Below are positions 16,701 through 24,985 of a stretch of DNA of 64,000 nt, piece by piece. The notes beneath the pieces were generated by a model. The model ran no database searches. It was not told the DNA's origin and worked only from the letters and a program-made list of their open reading frames with translations. Source of the DNA: Methylobacterium sp. J-070 (GTDB lineage Bacteria; Pseudomonadota; Alphaproteobacteria; Rhizobiales; Beijerinckiaceae). The stretch's first letter is position 1, and every line of letters begins with the position of its first letter. The DNA lies in the NCBI RefSeq assembly GCF_022829385.1, contig NZ_JAKSXX010000190.1:23707-87706 (forward strand), in the 5' to 3' direction. The position numbers and the translations under genes are program-made.

Positions 16701-17999
16701 TCAAGCGCGGCGCAGCGCGGGGACGACCGCCGGCGCGGGGCGGTCGCCACCGATCGGGGCATGCGTCAGGGTCAGCGTGATGAGGGCCCCCGTCACCAGC
16801 AGCGCGCCGCCGGCGACGAAGGCGAGGTCGTAGCTCCCCGTCGCCGCGATGATGTAGCCCGTGGCGATCGGCGCGATGAGACCGAACATGTTCCCGCCGG
16901 TGATCTGGATCGCCATGGCCTTGCCGGCACTCGACGGCGACCGCAGCAGATCGGCGGCCAGGGCGATGTTGAGCGAGATGCCCGTCGCCAAGCCGGTCAG
17001 CGAGATGGTGATCAGGCCGAGGATCATCGGGGTGCTGTCGACGAACGGTGCCGCCAGGATCACGGCCGCGCTGAGCATCGACACGACGACGATCCGCCGC
17101 CGCCGCCCCGTACTCGAGCCGCCCTCCGCTGCCAGTGCCCGATCGCTCAGATGGGCGAGGACCCACGCGAAGACGGTCGCTGCGAAGTACGGGAACGCCG
17201 TGAACAGGCCCGACTTCACGATCGACATGTGCTTGACGTTGGCGAGATAGCTCGGCAGCCAGGTCAGGAACACGATCTGCGTGTAGACGGCGCAGCCTTG
17301 CGTGACCGCGACGGCGATCATGCTGCGCGACCGCAACAGCACGCCGAACCCGTCCGCCGAGCCACCCGATTTCGCCCCGGAATCGCGCTCGCGCAGGATG
17401 AAGGCGCGCTCGTCCTCGCCGACGAAGGTCGCCGTCTCCGGCCCGCGGTACCAGATCAGCCAACCGACCAGCCAGACCAGCCCCAGCAGGCCGGCCGTAT
17501 AGAAACCCCACCGCCAGCCCTGGACCGACACCACCCAGCCGAGCAGCAAGGTCCCGAACGCCGGCCCCGCATAGCCGCCGCTGTTGAGCATCGTGGCCGC
17601 CAGACCGAACTCGGATCGCGGCGACCAGTCCCGCAGCACGCGACCGCCCGCCGGATAGGTGGACGCCTCCGCCGCGCCCATCAGCATGCGCGAGCCGAGA
17701 AGGCTGACGAAGCCGGACCCGAGCCCCGTGAGGATCGTCGCGCCGGACCACACGAGCACGCCGACACCGTTGACCACCTTCGCCCCGTAGCGATCGGTCA
17801 GGAACCCGCACGGGATCAGGCAGACCACATAGGTCCAGAGATAAGCCGAGAAGAGGTAGCCGACCTGGACCGGATTCAGGTTGTATTCGGCCGCGATCGC
17901 CGGCGCCGCGACCGATAGCGCGACGCGATCCACGTAGTTAAAGACGACGAGCAAGAAAATTCCGATATACAACAGATAACGGCGCTTGCCCATTCGCAC
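16701..17999 (-). CDS. MFS transporter, anion:cation symporter (sugar acid/hexuronate type)
   Basis: 432 residues with 12 membrane segments. Helix 1 has FNYVDRVALSVAAPAIAAEY, followed by a GFLTDRYGAK loop and AAEASTYPAGGRVLRDW, which fit the D-galactonate/glucarate/hexuronate branch of the ACS family. GGGAGGTGCGA upstream of the ATG gives a good ribosome site. The gene lies just downstream of the aldolase-family gene, across an AT-rich spacer (18000-18060), and the tail of that open frame overlaps its first 124 bases. It probably imports the substrate of the lactonase-SDR-aldolase pathway. Confidence 0.9.
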   Translation of the reverse strand: MRMGKRRYLLYIGIFLLVVFNYVDRVALSVAAPAIAAEYNLNPVQVGYLFSAYLWTYVVCLIPCGFLTDRYGAKVVNGVGVLVWSGATILTGLGSGFVSLLGSRMLMGAAEASTYPAGGRVLRDWSPRSEFGLAATMLNSGGYAGPAFGTLLLGWVVSVQGWRWGFYTAGLLGLVWLVGWLIWYRGPETATFVGEDERAFILRERDSGAKSGGSADGFGVLLRSRSMIAVAVTQGCAVYTQIVFLTWLPSYLANVKHMSIVKSGLFTAFPYFAATVFAWVLAHLSDRALAAEGGSSTGRRRRIVVVSMLSAAVILAAPFVDSTPMILGLITISLTGLATGISLNIALAADLLRSPSSAGKAMAIQITGGNMFGLIAPIATGYIIAATGSYDLAFVAGGALLVTGALITLTLTHAPIGGDRPAPAVVPALRRA

Positions 18000-18946
18000 C
18001 TCCCGATGCAGTAGTTATATTTATTTTGATTTATATTTGGCGACATGGAAGTTTCGAGGCGTTGCCGGCACGGCGGACGCTCGATCCTCGACGCGCCGCA
18101 TGGGTGCGCGCCGGGGCGTGGACCGGTCGATAAGTCGATCACGTCCGGATGCAGGCGCAAGGTGCGGTCGAACATCGGCTGGGCGTGCAGCCAGGCCATG
18201 AACGGGGTCGCGAGGTGCTTGGCGGAATGCGCCGCATTGGCTTCGGGAACGAGCTTGAGGGGATGGCCCGTCGCCTCGGCCTTGAGCTGGATCTCGCAGG
18301 CCCGCTCGGCGGCGACGAACCACCAGACGGCCTCCTCGACGCTCTCCTGGCCGGCGCTGAACAGGCCGTGGTTCTGGTGAATGGCGACCTTGGTATCGCT
18401 GCCAAAGGCGGCGGCGACGCTGTGGCCGGCCCCGCGTTCCACCACCACGGCGCCGGCTTCCTCGGTGATCAGGGCCTGCCCATCGCCGTAGAAGCCACAG
18501 GCCGTCTGGGTGATCGGTTCCAGGCGCCGGCCCAGGGCGGCCCAAGCCATGCCGTTGATCGTGTGGCAGTGACACGAGGCCAGGATGCCGGGATGCGCCG
18601 CGTGGATCGCCGCGTGCAGGACGAAGCCGGCGCGGTTCACCGCGCGCGCGCCCTCGATCACCCGGCCGTCGTGGTCGACGAGGAGGAGGTCCGACGCCTT
18701 CACCGCCCCGAATTCCAGGGCGAACGGATTGGTCCAGTAGAGGTTCGGGTCCTCCGGGTCGCGGACGGTGATGTGGCCGGCAAATCCGTACTCGTAGCCC
18801 AGGTCGGCGAAGAGCCTGCAGGCAGCGGCCAGGCGGACCCTGCGGTGCCTTCTCTCCTGAGCGGCATCAGCGAACACGGGGTAGCGGGGGAAGGCCAGAC
18901 CGGCTTGATCGGGTTCGTACACCGACCTCTTGGCTGCGACGGTCAT
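17876..18946 (-). CDS. Class II aldolase/adducin family protein with abnormal C-terminal read-through
   Basis: 356 residues from the ATG at 18946 (GGGAGGGGG upstream). Residues 1-272 are a normal class II aldolase/adducin domain: H126 and H128 (SCHCHT) and H193 (HQNHGLF) are the expected zinc ligands. FNR-like or catalytic Glu equivalents are not obvious, as in adducin-like members. Family homology ends around LHPDVIDL (base 18131), where a stop would be expected. The frame instead continues for about 84 residues through an AT-rich spacer, with codons atypical for this genome, and into the start of the MFS gene in another frame. The tail is probably the result of a lost stop or a small indel. 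The core would act on a sugar-acid or hydroxy-keto substrate. Confidence 0.75.
   Translation of the reverse strand: MTVAAKRSVYEPDQAGLAFPRYPVFADAAQERRHRRVRLAAACRLFADLGYEYGFAGHITVRDPEDPNLYWTNPFALEFGAVKASDLLLVDHDGRVIEGARAVNRAGFVLHAAIHAAHPGILASCHCHTINGMAWAALGRRLEPITQTACGFYGDGQALITEEAGAVVVERGAGHSVAAAFGSDTKVAIHQNHGLFSAGQESVEEAVWWFVAAERACEIQLKAEATGHPLKLVPEANAAHSAKHLATPFMAWLHAQPMFDRTLRLHPDVIDLSTGPRPGAHPCGASRIERPPCRQRLETSMSPNINQNKYNYCIGRCEWASAVICCISEFSCSSSLTTWIASRYRSRRRRSRPNTT
18000..18060 (-). promoter_or_regulatory. AT-rich spacer upstream of the MFS gene
   Basis: A short run rich in A and T (for example TTATATTTATTTTGATTTATATTTGG split over 18014-18039), in sharp contrast to its surroundings. It ends at the MFS ribosome site and probably carries a promoter or leader for that gene. 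The read-through tail of the aldolase-family gene crosses it. Confidence 0.45.
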
Positions 18947-18966
18947 CGAGCGCCCCCTCCCAATCA

Positions 18967-18984
18967 GATAAGGGATATTGGATA
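18967..18984. promoter_or_regulatory. Three GATA direct repeats at 7-base spacing upstream of the aldolase-family gene
   Basis: GATA occurs at 18967, 18974 and 18981 (GATAAGGGATATTGGATA), 21-38 bases before the ATG at 18946, in a short AT-rich patch. The even spacing suggests a protein-binding array or promoter element; the binding protein is unknown. Confidence 0.4.
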
Positions 18985-19187
18985 TGATGTGGGGAGACCC
19001 GTATAGGCGCTGGCACGGACCGCACTGACACATCGCCGCTGTTCTATCGCTCCCGCCGACCCTGGCCCCGACGGGCGCCCGGCCTCGCTCGCCATCGGGC
19101 CGCTGCGGCGGGGCGGGACCACGTCGGTGGCCTTGAAACCCGCCCTACCGGTGCGCCCCCCGCCGGCGTTCCGGCATCCGCCCGTCG

Positions 19188-19991
19188 TCACGGCTTGCCG
19201 CGTCCGCCGATGAACGCCTGCACCGCATCCCGATGCTCGGGCGTGGCGGTGATGACCGCGTAATGCGACGAGATCAGATCGAGATTGGTGCGCAGGTCGT
19301 TGCGCATGCCCTGATAGACCGCGCGCTTGATCAGGCTCAGCGTGAGCGGCGGCGCCTTCGCGATCCGGCGGGCTAGCGCCTCGACCGCCGGCATCAGGGC
19401 CGCGTCGTCGTGGACGCCGTTGACGAGACCGATCCGCAGGGCCTCCTCCGCATCGACGAAGTCGCCGGTGAAGAACAGCTCCAGCGCCTTCGCGGTGCCG
19501 ACGAGGCGGGGCAGGAAGTGGGCGCCCCCGGCCCCGGGCACCAGCCCGACCCGGACGTAGGTCTCGGCGAAGCGGGCACTGCGCGCGGCGTAGCGCAGGT
19601 CGCACATCAGCGCGAGGTCGAGCCCAGCCCCCGTGGCCACGCCGTTCAGCGCCGCGATGACCGGCTTGTCGAGATCCTCGAGCGCCAGCGGGATGCGCTG
19701 GATCCGCCCGTGGAGTTCCTCCTTGCGCCGCGCCGGCGGCTGGTCGAGGCGCTCGCCCATCTCGACGATGTCGCCGCCGCTGCAGAAGGCCGGGCCCGCG
19801 CCGGTCACGACGACGACGCGGACCGCCTCGTCCGTGCGGCAGCGCTGGAGCGCCGCCGTCCAGGCCTCGATCATCGGGAAGGTGAAGGCGTTCTTCCGCT
19901 CGGGCCGGTTCAGCGTGATGGTCGCCACGCCCTCCGCGACGGAGAACAGCAGGTCCTCCCCCGCACCGCGGGTCTCGGCCTCAAGCGTCAT
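19188..19991 (-). CDS. Crotonase (enoyl-CoA hydratase/isomerase) family protein
   Basis: 267 residues; the ATG at 19991 overlaps the CoA-transferase stop by four bases. The oxyanion-hole segments are FCSGGDI and NGVATGAGLDLAL. The two Glu residues used by classical enoyl-CoA hydratases are not conserved: the first position is Asp125 (AGLDL) and the second is Tyr145 in FAETYVRVGL, with a Glu two residues earlier. This pattern is closer to PaaG-like isomerases and other crotonases that use an Asp. So it may isomerise, hydrolyse or hydrate an unusual acyl-CoA rather than act in ordinary beta-oxidation. It is the last gene of the CoA operon 19188-24587. Confidence 0.86.
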   Translation of the reverse strand: MTLEAETRGAGEDLLFSVAEGVATITLNRPERKNAFTFPMIEAWTAALQRCRTDEAVRVVVVTGAGPAFCSGGDIVEMGERLDQPPARRKEELHGRIQRIPLALEDLDKPVIAALNGVATGAGLDLALMCDLRYAARSARFAETYVRVGLVPGAGGAHFLPRLVGTAKALELFFTGDFVDAEEALRIGLVNGVHDDAALMPAVEALARRIAKAPPLTLSLIKRAVYQGMRNDLRTNLDLISSHYAVITATPEHRDAVQAFIGGRGKP

Positions 19992-21247
19992 CGGGCGGTC
20001 TCCTCGGGTTGCGTGGAGGGGTCCGGCGCGGCCCCCTCCCGGGTGAGGGCGGCGATCTCGACCGGATCGAGGCCCGCCTCCTCCAGCACCTCGGCGGTGT
20101 GCTCGCCGAGCCTGGGGGCGTGGCGGCGGATCGCGAAGCGGCTGCCGCTGAACGAGACCGGCCGGCGCATGGTGCGGTAGCGTCCCTCGCTCGGATGCTC
20201 GGCGGTGCCGAAGAAGCCCACGGCCTTCAGGTGCGCATCCTCGGGCAGGTCCTCCAGCTCGAGGACCGGCATGCACGGGATGCTCACCGAGTCGCAGAAC
20301 GCCACCCACTCGGCCGTGGTCCTGCGCGGCGCCTCCTCCTCCACCAGCGCGTACAGGACCGCGATGTTCTCCACCCGCACGGCGAGCGGCGTGAAGCGCG
20401 GGTCGTCCACGAACTCGAGCCGACCGGTGTGGATGAAGAAGTCGCGCCAGTTCCGGTCGGAGTAGGGCAGGATGCAGGCGTAGCCGTCGCGGGTGCGGTA
20501 GGGCTTGCGCTTCGGGCTGAGCACCCGGTTGAACCCCGGAGGCCCCAGCGGCGGATCGAAGGCGTAGCCGACCATGTGCTCGACGAAGTTGAACTCGACC
20601 ATCGTCTCGAACATCGGCACCTCGACCGCCTGCCCGCCGCCGCCGGCCCGGCGCTCGTAGAGCGCGGCCAGGATCGCGCAGGCGATGGCCTGGCCGGCGA
20701 TCTTGTCGCAGAGCACGGTGGGCAGGTAACCGGGCTGGCCGGTGGCGGCGGCCTGGAGGGCGGCGAGGCCGGAGCCCGCCTGGATCAGGTCGTCGTAGGC
20801 TGCCTTGTGGGCGTAGGGGCCCTCGGCCCCGAACCCGTAGGCGCCGCAGAAGATGATCTCGGGCTTGAGCGCGCGGACCCGCTCGTAGCCGTAGCCCAGG
20901 CGCAGGATCGCGTCGGGCCGCATCGAGTGCACGAAGACGTCGGCCGTGGCGATCAGCCGGTCGAGGGCGGCGCGCGCGGCGGTCCGCTTCAGGTCGAGCC
21001 GGACGCTGCGCTTGTTGCGGTTGAGGTGCAGGAAGTTGCCGCCCATCCCGGCGCCCCGGGCGGGCCGATAGTGGCGGAAGGAGTCGCCCTCCGGGGTCTC
21101 GATCTTGATCACGTCGGCGCCGAGATCGGCCAGGATGTGCGTGGCCGAGGGCCCCATGATCACGCTGGTGAGGTCCACGATCCGCACGCCCGCCAGGGGA
21201 CCGGCCTTCGTCTCGGCGGAGTGATCCGGCACGCAACGCTCTCCCAT
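19988..21247 (-). CDS. Family III CoA-transferase (CaiB/BaiF type)
   Basis: 419 residues from the ATG at 21247; the longer frame to 21739 overlaps the dehydrogenase gene and is spurious. The N-terminal half has GVRIVDLTSVIMGPSATHILADLGADVIKIE and the catalytic Asp152 in AYDDLIQAGSG, the position of the aspartyl-CoA residue of formyl-CoA transferase. LCDKIAGQAIACAILAALYER and the C-terminal half are also typical. It transfers CoA between carboxylic acids, so it can activate the substrate of the two acyl-CoA dehydrogenases encoded upstream. Substrates cannot be deduced. Confidence 0.9.
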   Translation of the reverse strand: MGERCVPDHSAETKAGPLAGVRIVDLTSVIMGPSATHILADLGADVIKIETPEGDSFRHYRPARGAGMGGNFLHLNRNKRSVRLDLKRTAARAALDRLIATADVFVHSMRPDAILRLGYGYERVRALKPEIIFCGAYGFGAEGPYAHKAAYDDLIQAGSGLAALQAAATGQPGYLPTVLCDKIAGQAIACAILAALYERRAGGGGQAVEVPMFETMVEFNFVEHMVGYAFDPPLGPPGFNRVLSPKRKPYRTRDGYACILPYSDRNWRDFFIHTGRLEFVDDPRFTPLAVRVENIAVLYALVEEEAPRRTTAEWVAFCDSVSIPCMPVLELEDLPEDAHLKAVGFFGTAEHPSEGRYRTMRRPVSFSGSRFAIRRHAPRLGEHTAEVLEEAGLDPVEIAALTREGAAPDPSTQPEETAR

Positions 21248-21248
21248 C

Positions 21249-22379
21249 TCAGCCCGCGCCCGCCCGCAGCCGCACCAGCATCGGCCACAGGGCCGCGCCG
21301 CCGCCGGCGCAGACCGCGCGCCCGATCCATTCCTGCCACAGGGCATCGGAGCCGAACTCGTCCCGCCAGGACCACAGGCGCCGCGTCGCGCGGTGCAGCG
21401 GGTGCTCCTGGGTGAAGCCCATCGCCCCATGGAGTTGGTGGCAGATCTCGGCGACGTGGCCGGCCGCCTCGCCGCAGCGCGCCTTGGCGATCGCGGTCGC
21501 GAGGACGAAGCGCGGGTCGCCCCAGCACGCGGCGGCGAGATCGGCCGAGGCGGTCGCCGCCGCGACGTGGCCCGCGGCCTCAGCCAGCATGTGCTGGATC
21601 GCCTGAAACTTGGCGAGCGGACGCCCGAACTGCTGCCGTTCGCGGACGTGATCGAGGGCCGAGGCGAGGCAGGTCTCCATCGCGCCGACCATCTGTTGCG
21701 CGCGCGCAAAGGCGCCGGCCGCCGCCACCGAGCCGACACCGCCCTCCACGATCCAGTCCGGCACGGTTCGCACGTCGGCGGCCGCGACGGCGCAGCCCGT
21801 CAGGTCGAGGGCGTCGCGCGGCTCGCCCGCGAGGTTGTGGCGCGTGTCGCGCACCGTGCCCGGCGCCCGGATCCGCACGAGGTGGCGGACGCCCGCGGCG
21901 TCGATCGCGTCGACGAGCAGGACCGCGACCGAACCGCCCCAGGGCACCTGCGCGGTCCGCCCGTCGAGGACGAAGCCGTCGGCCCGCTGCGTGATCCGCA
22001 CGGGGCTGCCGGCCGGGACCAGGGTGAGGGCGCCGTCCAGTGCGCCGCCGCCGGCCGCCGCCCAGAGCGCCGCGCCCACGATGGTCTCGGGGAGCGGCAG
22101 CGGGAGCGCCGCCTGCCCGCAGCGCCGGATCAGACGGGCGGCCGTACTGGCCTCCAGGCCGATCCCGTCGGCGGCCTCGGGCACCAGGGCGAGCGGCAGA
22201 CCGCTGTCGGCCAGCGCCCTCCAGAGATCCGCGGGCCAGGCCGCGCCGCCCACGGCCCCGTCGCAGGCCGCCAGCACGTGCGGGGAGAGATGCTGAGCCA
22301 GCAGCCGCTCGAATTGGTCGAGGACGATGCCGGCGACCTCGTCGGCCGACCCGTCCTGCGCGTGGTCGGTCGTGTTCAT
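21249..22379 (-). CDS. Acyl-CoA dehydrogenase family protein, divergent subunit
   Basis: 376 residues; the ATG at 22379 overlaps the next dehydrogenase stop (ATGA). The C-terminal helical domain is clear (ERQQFGRPLAKFQAIQHMLAEAA and EICHQLHGAMGFTQEHPLHRATRRL), while the middle beta domain is degenerate and low in aromatic residues. The normal catalytic Glu at the end of the family is not evident. Such divergent members pair with a full acyl-CoA dehydrogenase in heteromeric enzymes, as in FadE-type pairs of actinobacteria. Its partner is most likely the product of 22376-23527. Flavin binding by this subunit alone is doubtful. Confidence 0.85.
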   Translation of the reverse strand: MNTTDHAQDGSADEVAGIVLDQFERLLAQHLSPHVLAACDGAVGGAAWPADLWRALADSGLPLALVPEAADGIGLEASTAARLIRRCGQAALPLPLPETIVGAALWAAAGGGALDGALTLVPAGSPVRITQRADGFVLDGRTAQVPWGGSVAVLLVDAIDAAGVRHLVRIRAPGTVRDTRHNLAGEPRDALDLTGCAVAAADVRTVPDWIVEGGVGSVAAAGAFARAQQMVGAMETCLASALDHVRERQQFGRPLAKFQAIQHMLAEAAGHVAAATASADLAAACWGDPRFVLATAIAKARCGEAAGHVAEICHQLHGAMGFTQEHPLHRATRRLWSWRDEFGSDALWQEWIGRAVCAGGGAALWPMLVRLRAGAG

Positions 22380-23527
22380 CGCAAGCCCAGCCCCCGGGCG
22401 ATCACGCCGCGCAGCACCTCCCGGGTGCCGCCCCGCAGGGTGAAGGACGGCGCCCGCAGGGTCACGCCGCCGAGCGCCTCGCGGAACGCCTCGCCCTGCG
22501 CGGTGAGGCTCGGCTCGACCGGCACGAGCCGCCGGGCGATCTCCGGCACCGCACGCTCGAAGCTGTTGCCGACATCCTTCACGAGCGCCGCCTCGACGCC
22601 GGGCACGATGCCTTGGTCGAGGAGCCGGGCCACCGAGGCCGACATGCCGAGAAGGGCGGTGAGCTGGGCCACCATGCGGCCGGTCTCGACCGCCTGGAAG
22701 CGGTCGGGCTCCGGCCCGATCCGGTCGACGAGCTCGACCAGCAGCCGGTAGTCCGACAGGAAGCGGTCGGGCCCCGAGCGCTCGAAGGCGAGCTCCTCCG
22801 TGACGAGTTCCCAGCCCGCCCCCTCCACGCCGACCATCATGGCGTCCGGGACGCGGTAGTCGGTGAAGAACACCTCGTTGAACTCGTGATGGCCCGACAG
22901 GTCGAGGATCGGTCGCACCGTGACCCCGGGCGCCGCCATGTCGATGATGAACTGGGTGAGGCCGCCGTGCCGGTCCGGTCCAGGCTCGCCGGTCCGCACC
23001 AGGGCGAGCAGGTAATCGACCTGATGGGCGTTCGTCGTCCAGATCTTCGAGCCGTTGATCACCCAATCGTCGCCGTCGCGCACCGCGCGGGTGCGCACGG
23101 CGGCGAGGTCCGAGCCCGAGTTCGGCTCGCTCATGCCGATGCCGAAGGCGCATTCCCCCCGGCAGATCCGCGGCAGGATCGCCCGCTTGGCCGACTCGGT
23201 CCCGTGCCGCAGGATCTGCGGTCCGGACTGGCGGTCGGCGATCCAGTGCGCGCCGCAGGGCGCGCCGGCCGCCAGCATCTCCTCCGTGACCACGAACCGG
23301 ACGAGCCCGGAGCAGGCGTGGCCGCCATAGGCTTCCGGCATGGTCAGGCCGATGAACCCGGCCGCCCCGGCGCGCCGGCTGAAGGCGGCGTCGAAGGTCG
23401 TCCACGAGGTCCGGTGCGGCACGAAGCGCGCGGCCTCCACCTCACTGTCGAGGAAGGCGCGGACGGCCGCGCGGGCCGCCTCGGCCTCGGCCGGCAGCTT
23501 TTCGGCGCTGAAGCGAAAGCTCTGCAT
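22376..23527 (-). CDS. Acyl-CoA dehydrogenase
   Basis: 383 residues, full length. FAD and substrate motifs are present: GIGMSEPNSGSDLAAVRT, WVINGSKIWTTNAHQVDY and TLRGGTREVLRGVIARGLGL at the C-terminus. The last motif carries Gly where MCAD has its catalytic Glu (YEGT), a feature of many bacterial FadE proteins of the GGTxEIxR group, some of them heteromeric. It oxidises an acyl-CoA to the 2-enoyl-CoA, passing electrons to ETF. It is followed by the divergent subunit, the CoA-transferase and the crotonase, all overlapping by four bases or nearly so, which makes a tight activation-oxidation-hydration unit. Confidence 0.9.
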   Translation of the reverse strand: MQSFRFSAEKLPAEAEAARAAVRAFLDSEVEAARFVPHRTSWTTFDAAFSRRAGAAGFIGLTMPEAYGGHACSGLVRFVVTEEMLAAGAPCGAHWIADRQSGPQILRHGTESAKRAILPRICRGECAFGIGMSEPNSGSDLAAVRTRAVRDGDDWVINGSKIWTTNAHQVDYLLALVRTGEPGPDRHGGLTQFIIDMAAPGVTVRPILDLSGHHEFNEVFFTDYRVPDAMMVGVEGAGWELVTEELAFERSGPDRFLSDYRLLVELVDRIGPEPDRFQAVETGRMVAQLTALLGMSASVARLLDQGIVPGVEAALVKDVGNSFERAVPEIARRLVPVEPSLTAQGEAFREALGGVTLRAPSFTLRGGTREVLRGVIARGLGLR

Positions 23528-23573
23528 CGATGCTCCGTGGTCTGTGGGATCGGCGGCCGCGCGCGTGGCTCGC

Positions 23574-24587
23574 TCAGCTCCCGTCGCGGTCCTTGAGCGT
23601 CGGGAAGAAGATCTCCTGCCAGTCGGTCGGCACCTTGCGCAGGAACCCCTGCGCGGCCATCGCCTTGGCGAGATTGACCATGCCTTTCGGGGCCACCCCG
23701 TAGGCGAGGGACCCGTCGTTGAGAGTCGCCTCGACCTGCGCCTGATCGATCTGCACCTGTTCGGAGGCCAGGTAGATCGCGGCCGCCCGCTTCGGATCGC
23801 TGCGGATCAGCGCGACCGCGTCCTCGATGCCGGCGAGGATCGCCTGCGCCACCCTCGGATTGGCGTCGACGAAGCCCTGCTTGGCGTTCAGGGTCGCGGC
23901 GGTGGGGTCGCCGTCGTCGATCAAGCCGGTGGAGGTCATGATCGCATGGAGCTTGGGATCCGCCCGCAGCACCTGCGTGAACGGTGGCGTCGAGAAGTAG
24001 CCGGCGATCCCTTGCCCGGCGCGCATGGCCGCGGTGGCGTCGGGATGGGGCAGGCTCACCATCAGCGTATCCGCCTTGGCCGGGTCACCGAGCTGCCGGA
24101 CCGCTGCCACGCGCAGCAGGATCGCCTGCGGCGAATTGAAGGCCGGGACCGCGACCTTGTCGCCGAAGGTGAAGTCCTTCAGCGCGGTCACGCCCGGCTT
24201 GCCGGTAAACAGCGTGTAGACGACGGAGGTGAGCGCGCACAGGCTCTTGATCTGCTGGCGGCCGCGCGTCTTGTCCCAGGCGATCAGGGCACCGGCCGCG
24301 CCGAGGGTGCCGAGTTCGACGCTGTCGGAGAGCAGCGCGTCGTTCATCGCCGTCGAGCCGCTGAAGCGGATCAGCGTGACCGATAACCCGTCGAGGCCGG
24401 CCGCCTTGGCGCGCTTGTCGAACAGGCCCTCGCTCTGCGCGATCATCACCGGCAGGTAGACGAGCCCGTATTGCAGGCCGATGCGGACCGCGTTCGTCTC
24501 GGCGCGGGTCGGTCCGCCGGACGCGGAGAGCAGCAGTAGCGCGACAGCCATGAGACGTGCGGCGACGGCCGCGAGGCGGATCAGCAT
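23574..24587 (-). CDS. ABC-type substrate-binding protein (NMT1/THI5/SsuA-like)
   Basis: 337 residues from the ATG at 24587, chosen because GGGAGGG sits six bases upstream; an ATG two codons earlier would abut the ribosome site. Signal peptide of about 27 residues (MLIRLAAVAARLMAVALLLLS, cut near TRAET). The mature part has the NMT1 pattern: VRIGLQYGLVYLPVMIAQSEGLFDKRAK, VELGTLGAAGALIAWDK and AYGVAPKGMVNLAKAM near the end. Relatives bind sulfonates, taurine, nitrate, pyrimidines or aromatic acids. No cognate permease or ATPase is encoded nearby. It probably delivers the acid degraded by the downstream CoA enzymes. Confidence 0.85.
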   Translation of the reverse strand: MLIRLAAVAARLMAVALLLLSASGGPTRAETNAVRIGLQYGLVYLPVMIAQSEGLFDKRAKAAGLDGLSVTLIRFSGSTAMNDALLSDSVELGTLGAAGALIAWDKTRGRQQIKSLCALTSVVYTLFTGKPGVTALKDFTFGDKVAVPAFNSPQAILLRVAAVRQLGDPAKADTLMVSLPHPDATAAMRAGQGIAGYFSTPPFTQVLRADPKLHAIMTSTGLIDDGDPTAATLNAKQGFVDANPRVAQAILAGIEDAVALIRSDPKRAAAIYLASEQVQIDQAQVEATLNDGSLAYGVAPKGMVNLAKAMAAQGFLRKVPTDWQEIFFPTLKDRDGS

Positions 24588-24985
24588 CGGCATCCCTCCC
24601 GAGCGGAGCCGCCCCTGTCGCGCGGTCTCGGCACGTCCGGTCGGCATCACCGCCCGACGTTCGCCTGAGAATAGGGCAGAGCCGGGATCAGGCTTCAACT
24701 GTCATCGTGGATCTGTTGAGCAATATCACATCTGTGATGACGCGATGGACGGGCCGCGCTATACGTTCGCTGAGCGCCCCTGCGGCGACGCATCCCCAGC
24801 GGCAGCCAGCCTCGGCGGCCGGCGCTCCAGTCACGAGGATCGAGGACACGCCTTGGGATTTCCCCGCGGATGCCATGAAACCGCGACGCGTGGACGCCTC
24901 GGGCGATCGCCGGGCTGTCCGCGGCCGCGGGGGCTACGGGGGGCGCAGACGTCGCGTTCGAAGCTGTTTGCCACCTCGTCGTACG
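24588..24985. other. Divergent promoter region between the binding protein and IclR
   Basis: 398 bases with no credible gene; it lies between two divergent starts. It contains the 14-base palindrome at 24725. The open frames crossing it are extensions of the two flanking genes. Confidence 0.6.
24725..24738. promoter_or_regulatory. Perfect palindrome ATCACATCTGTGAT, candidate IclR operator
   Basis: Two six-base arms (ATCACA/TGTGAT) around TC, centred in the divergent region and embedded in an AT-rich patch. It is a good candidate for the operator of the IclR protein encoded at 24986 controlling both directions. The arms also resemble CRP-type half-sites in inverted order, so the binder is uncertain. 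Confidence 0.55.
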
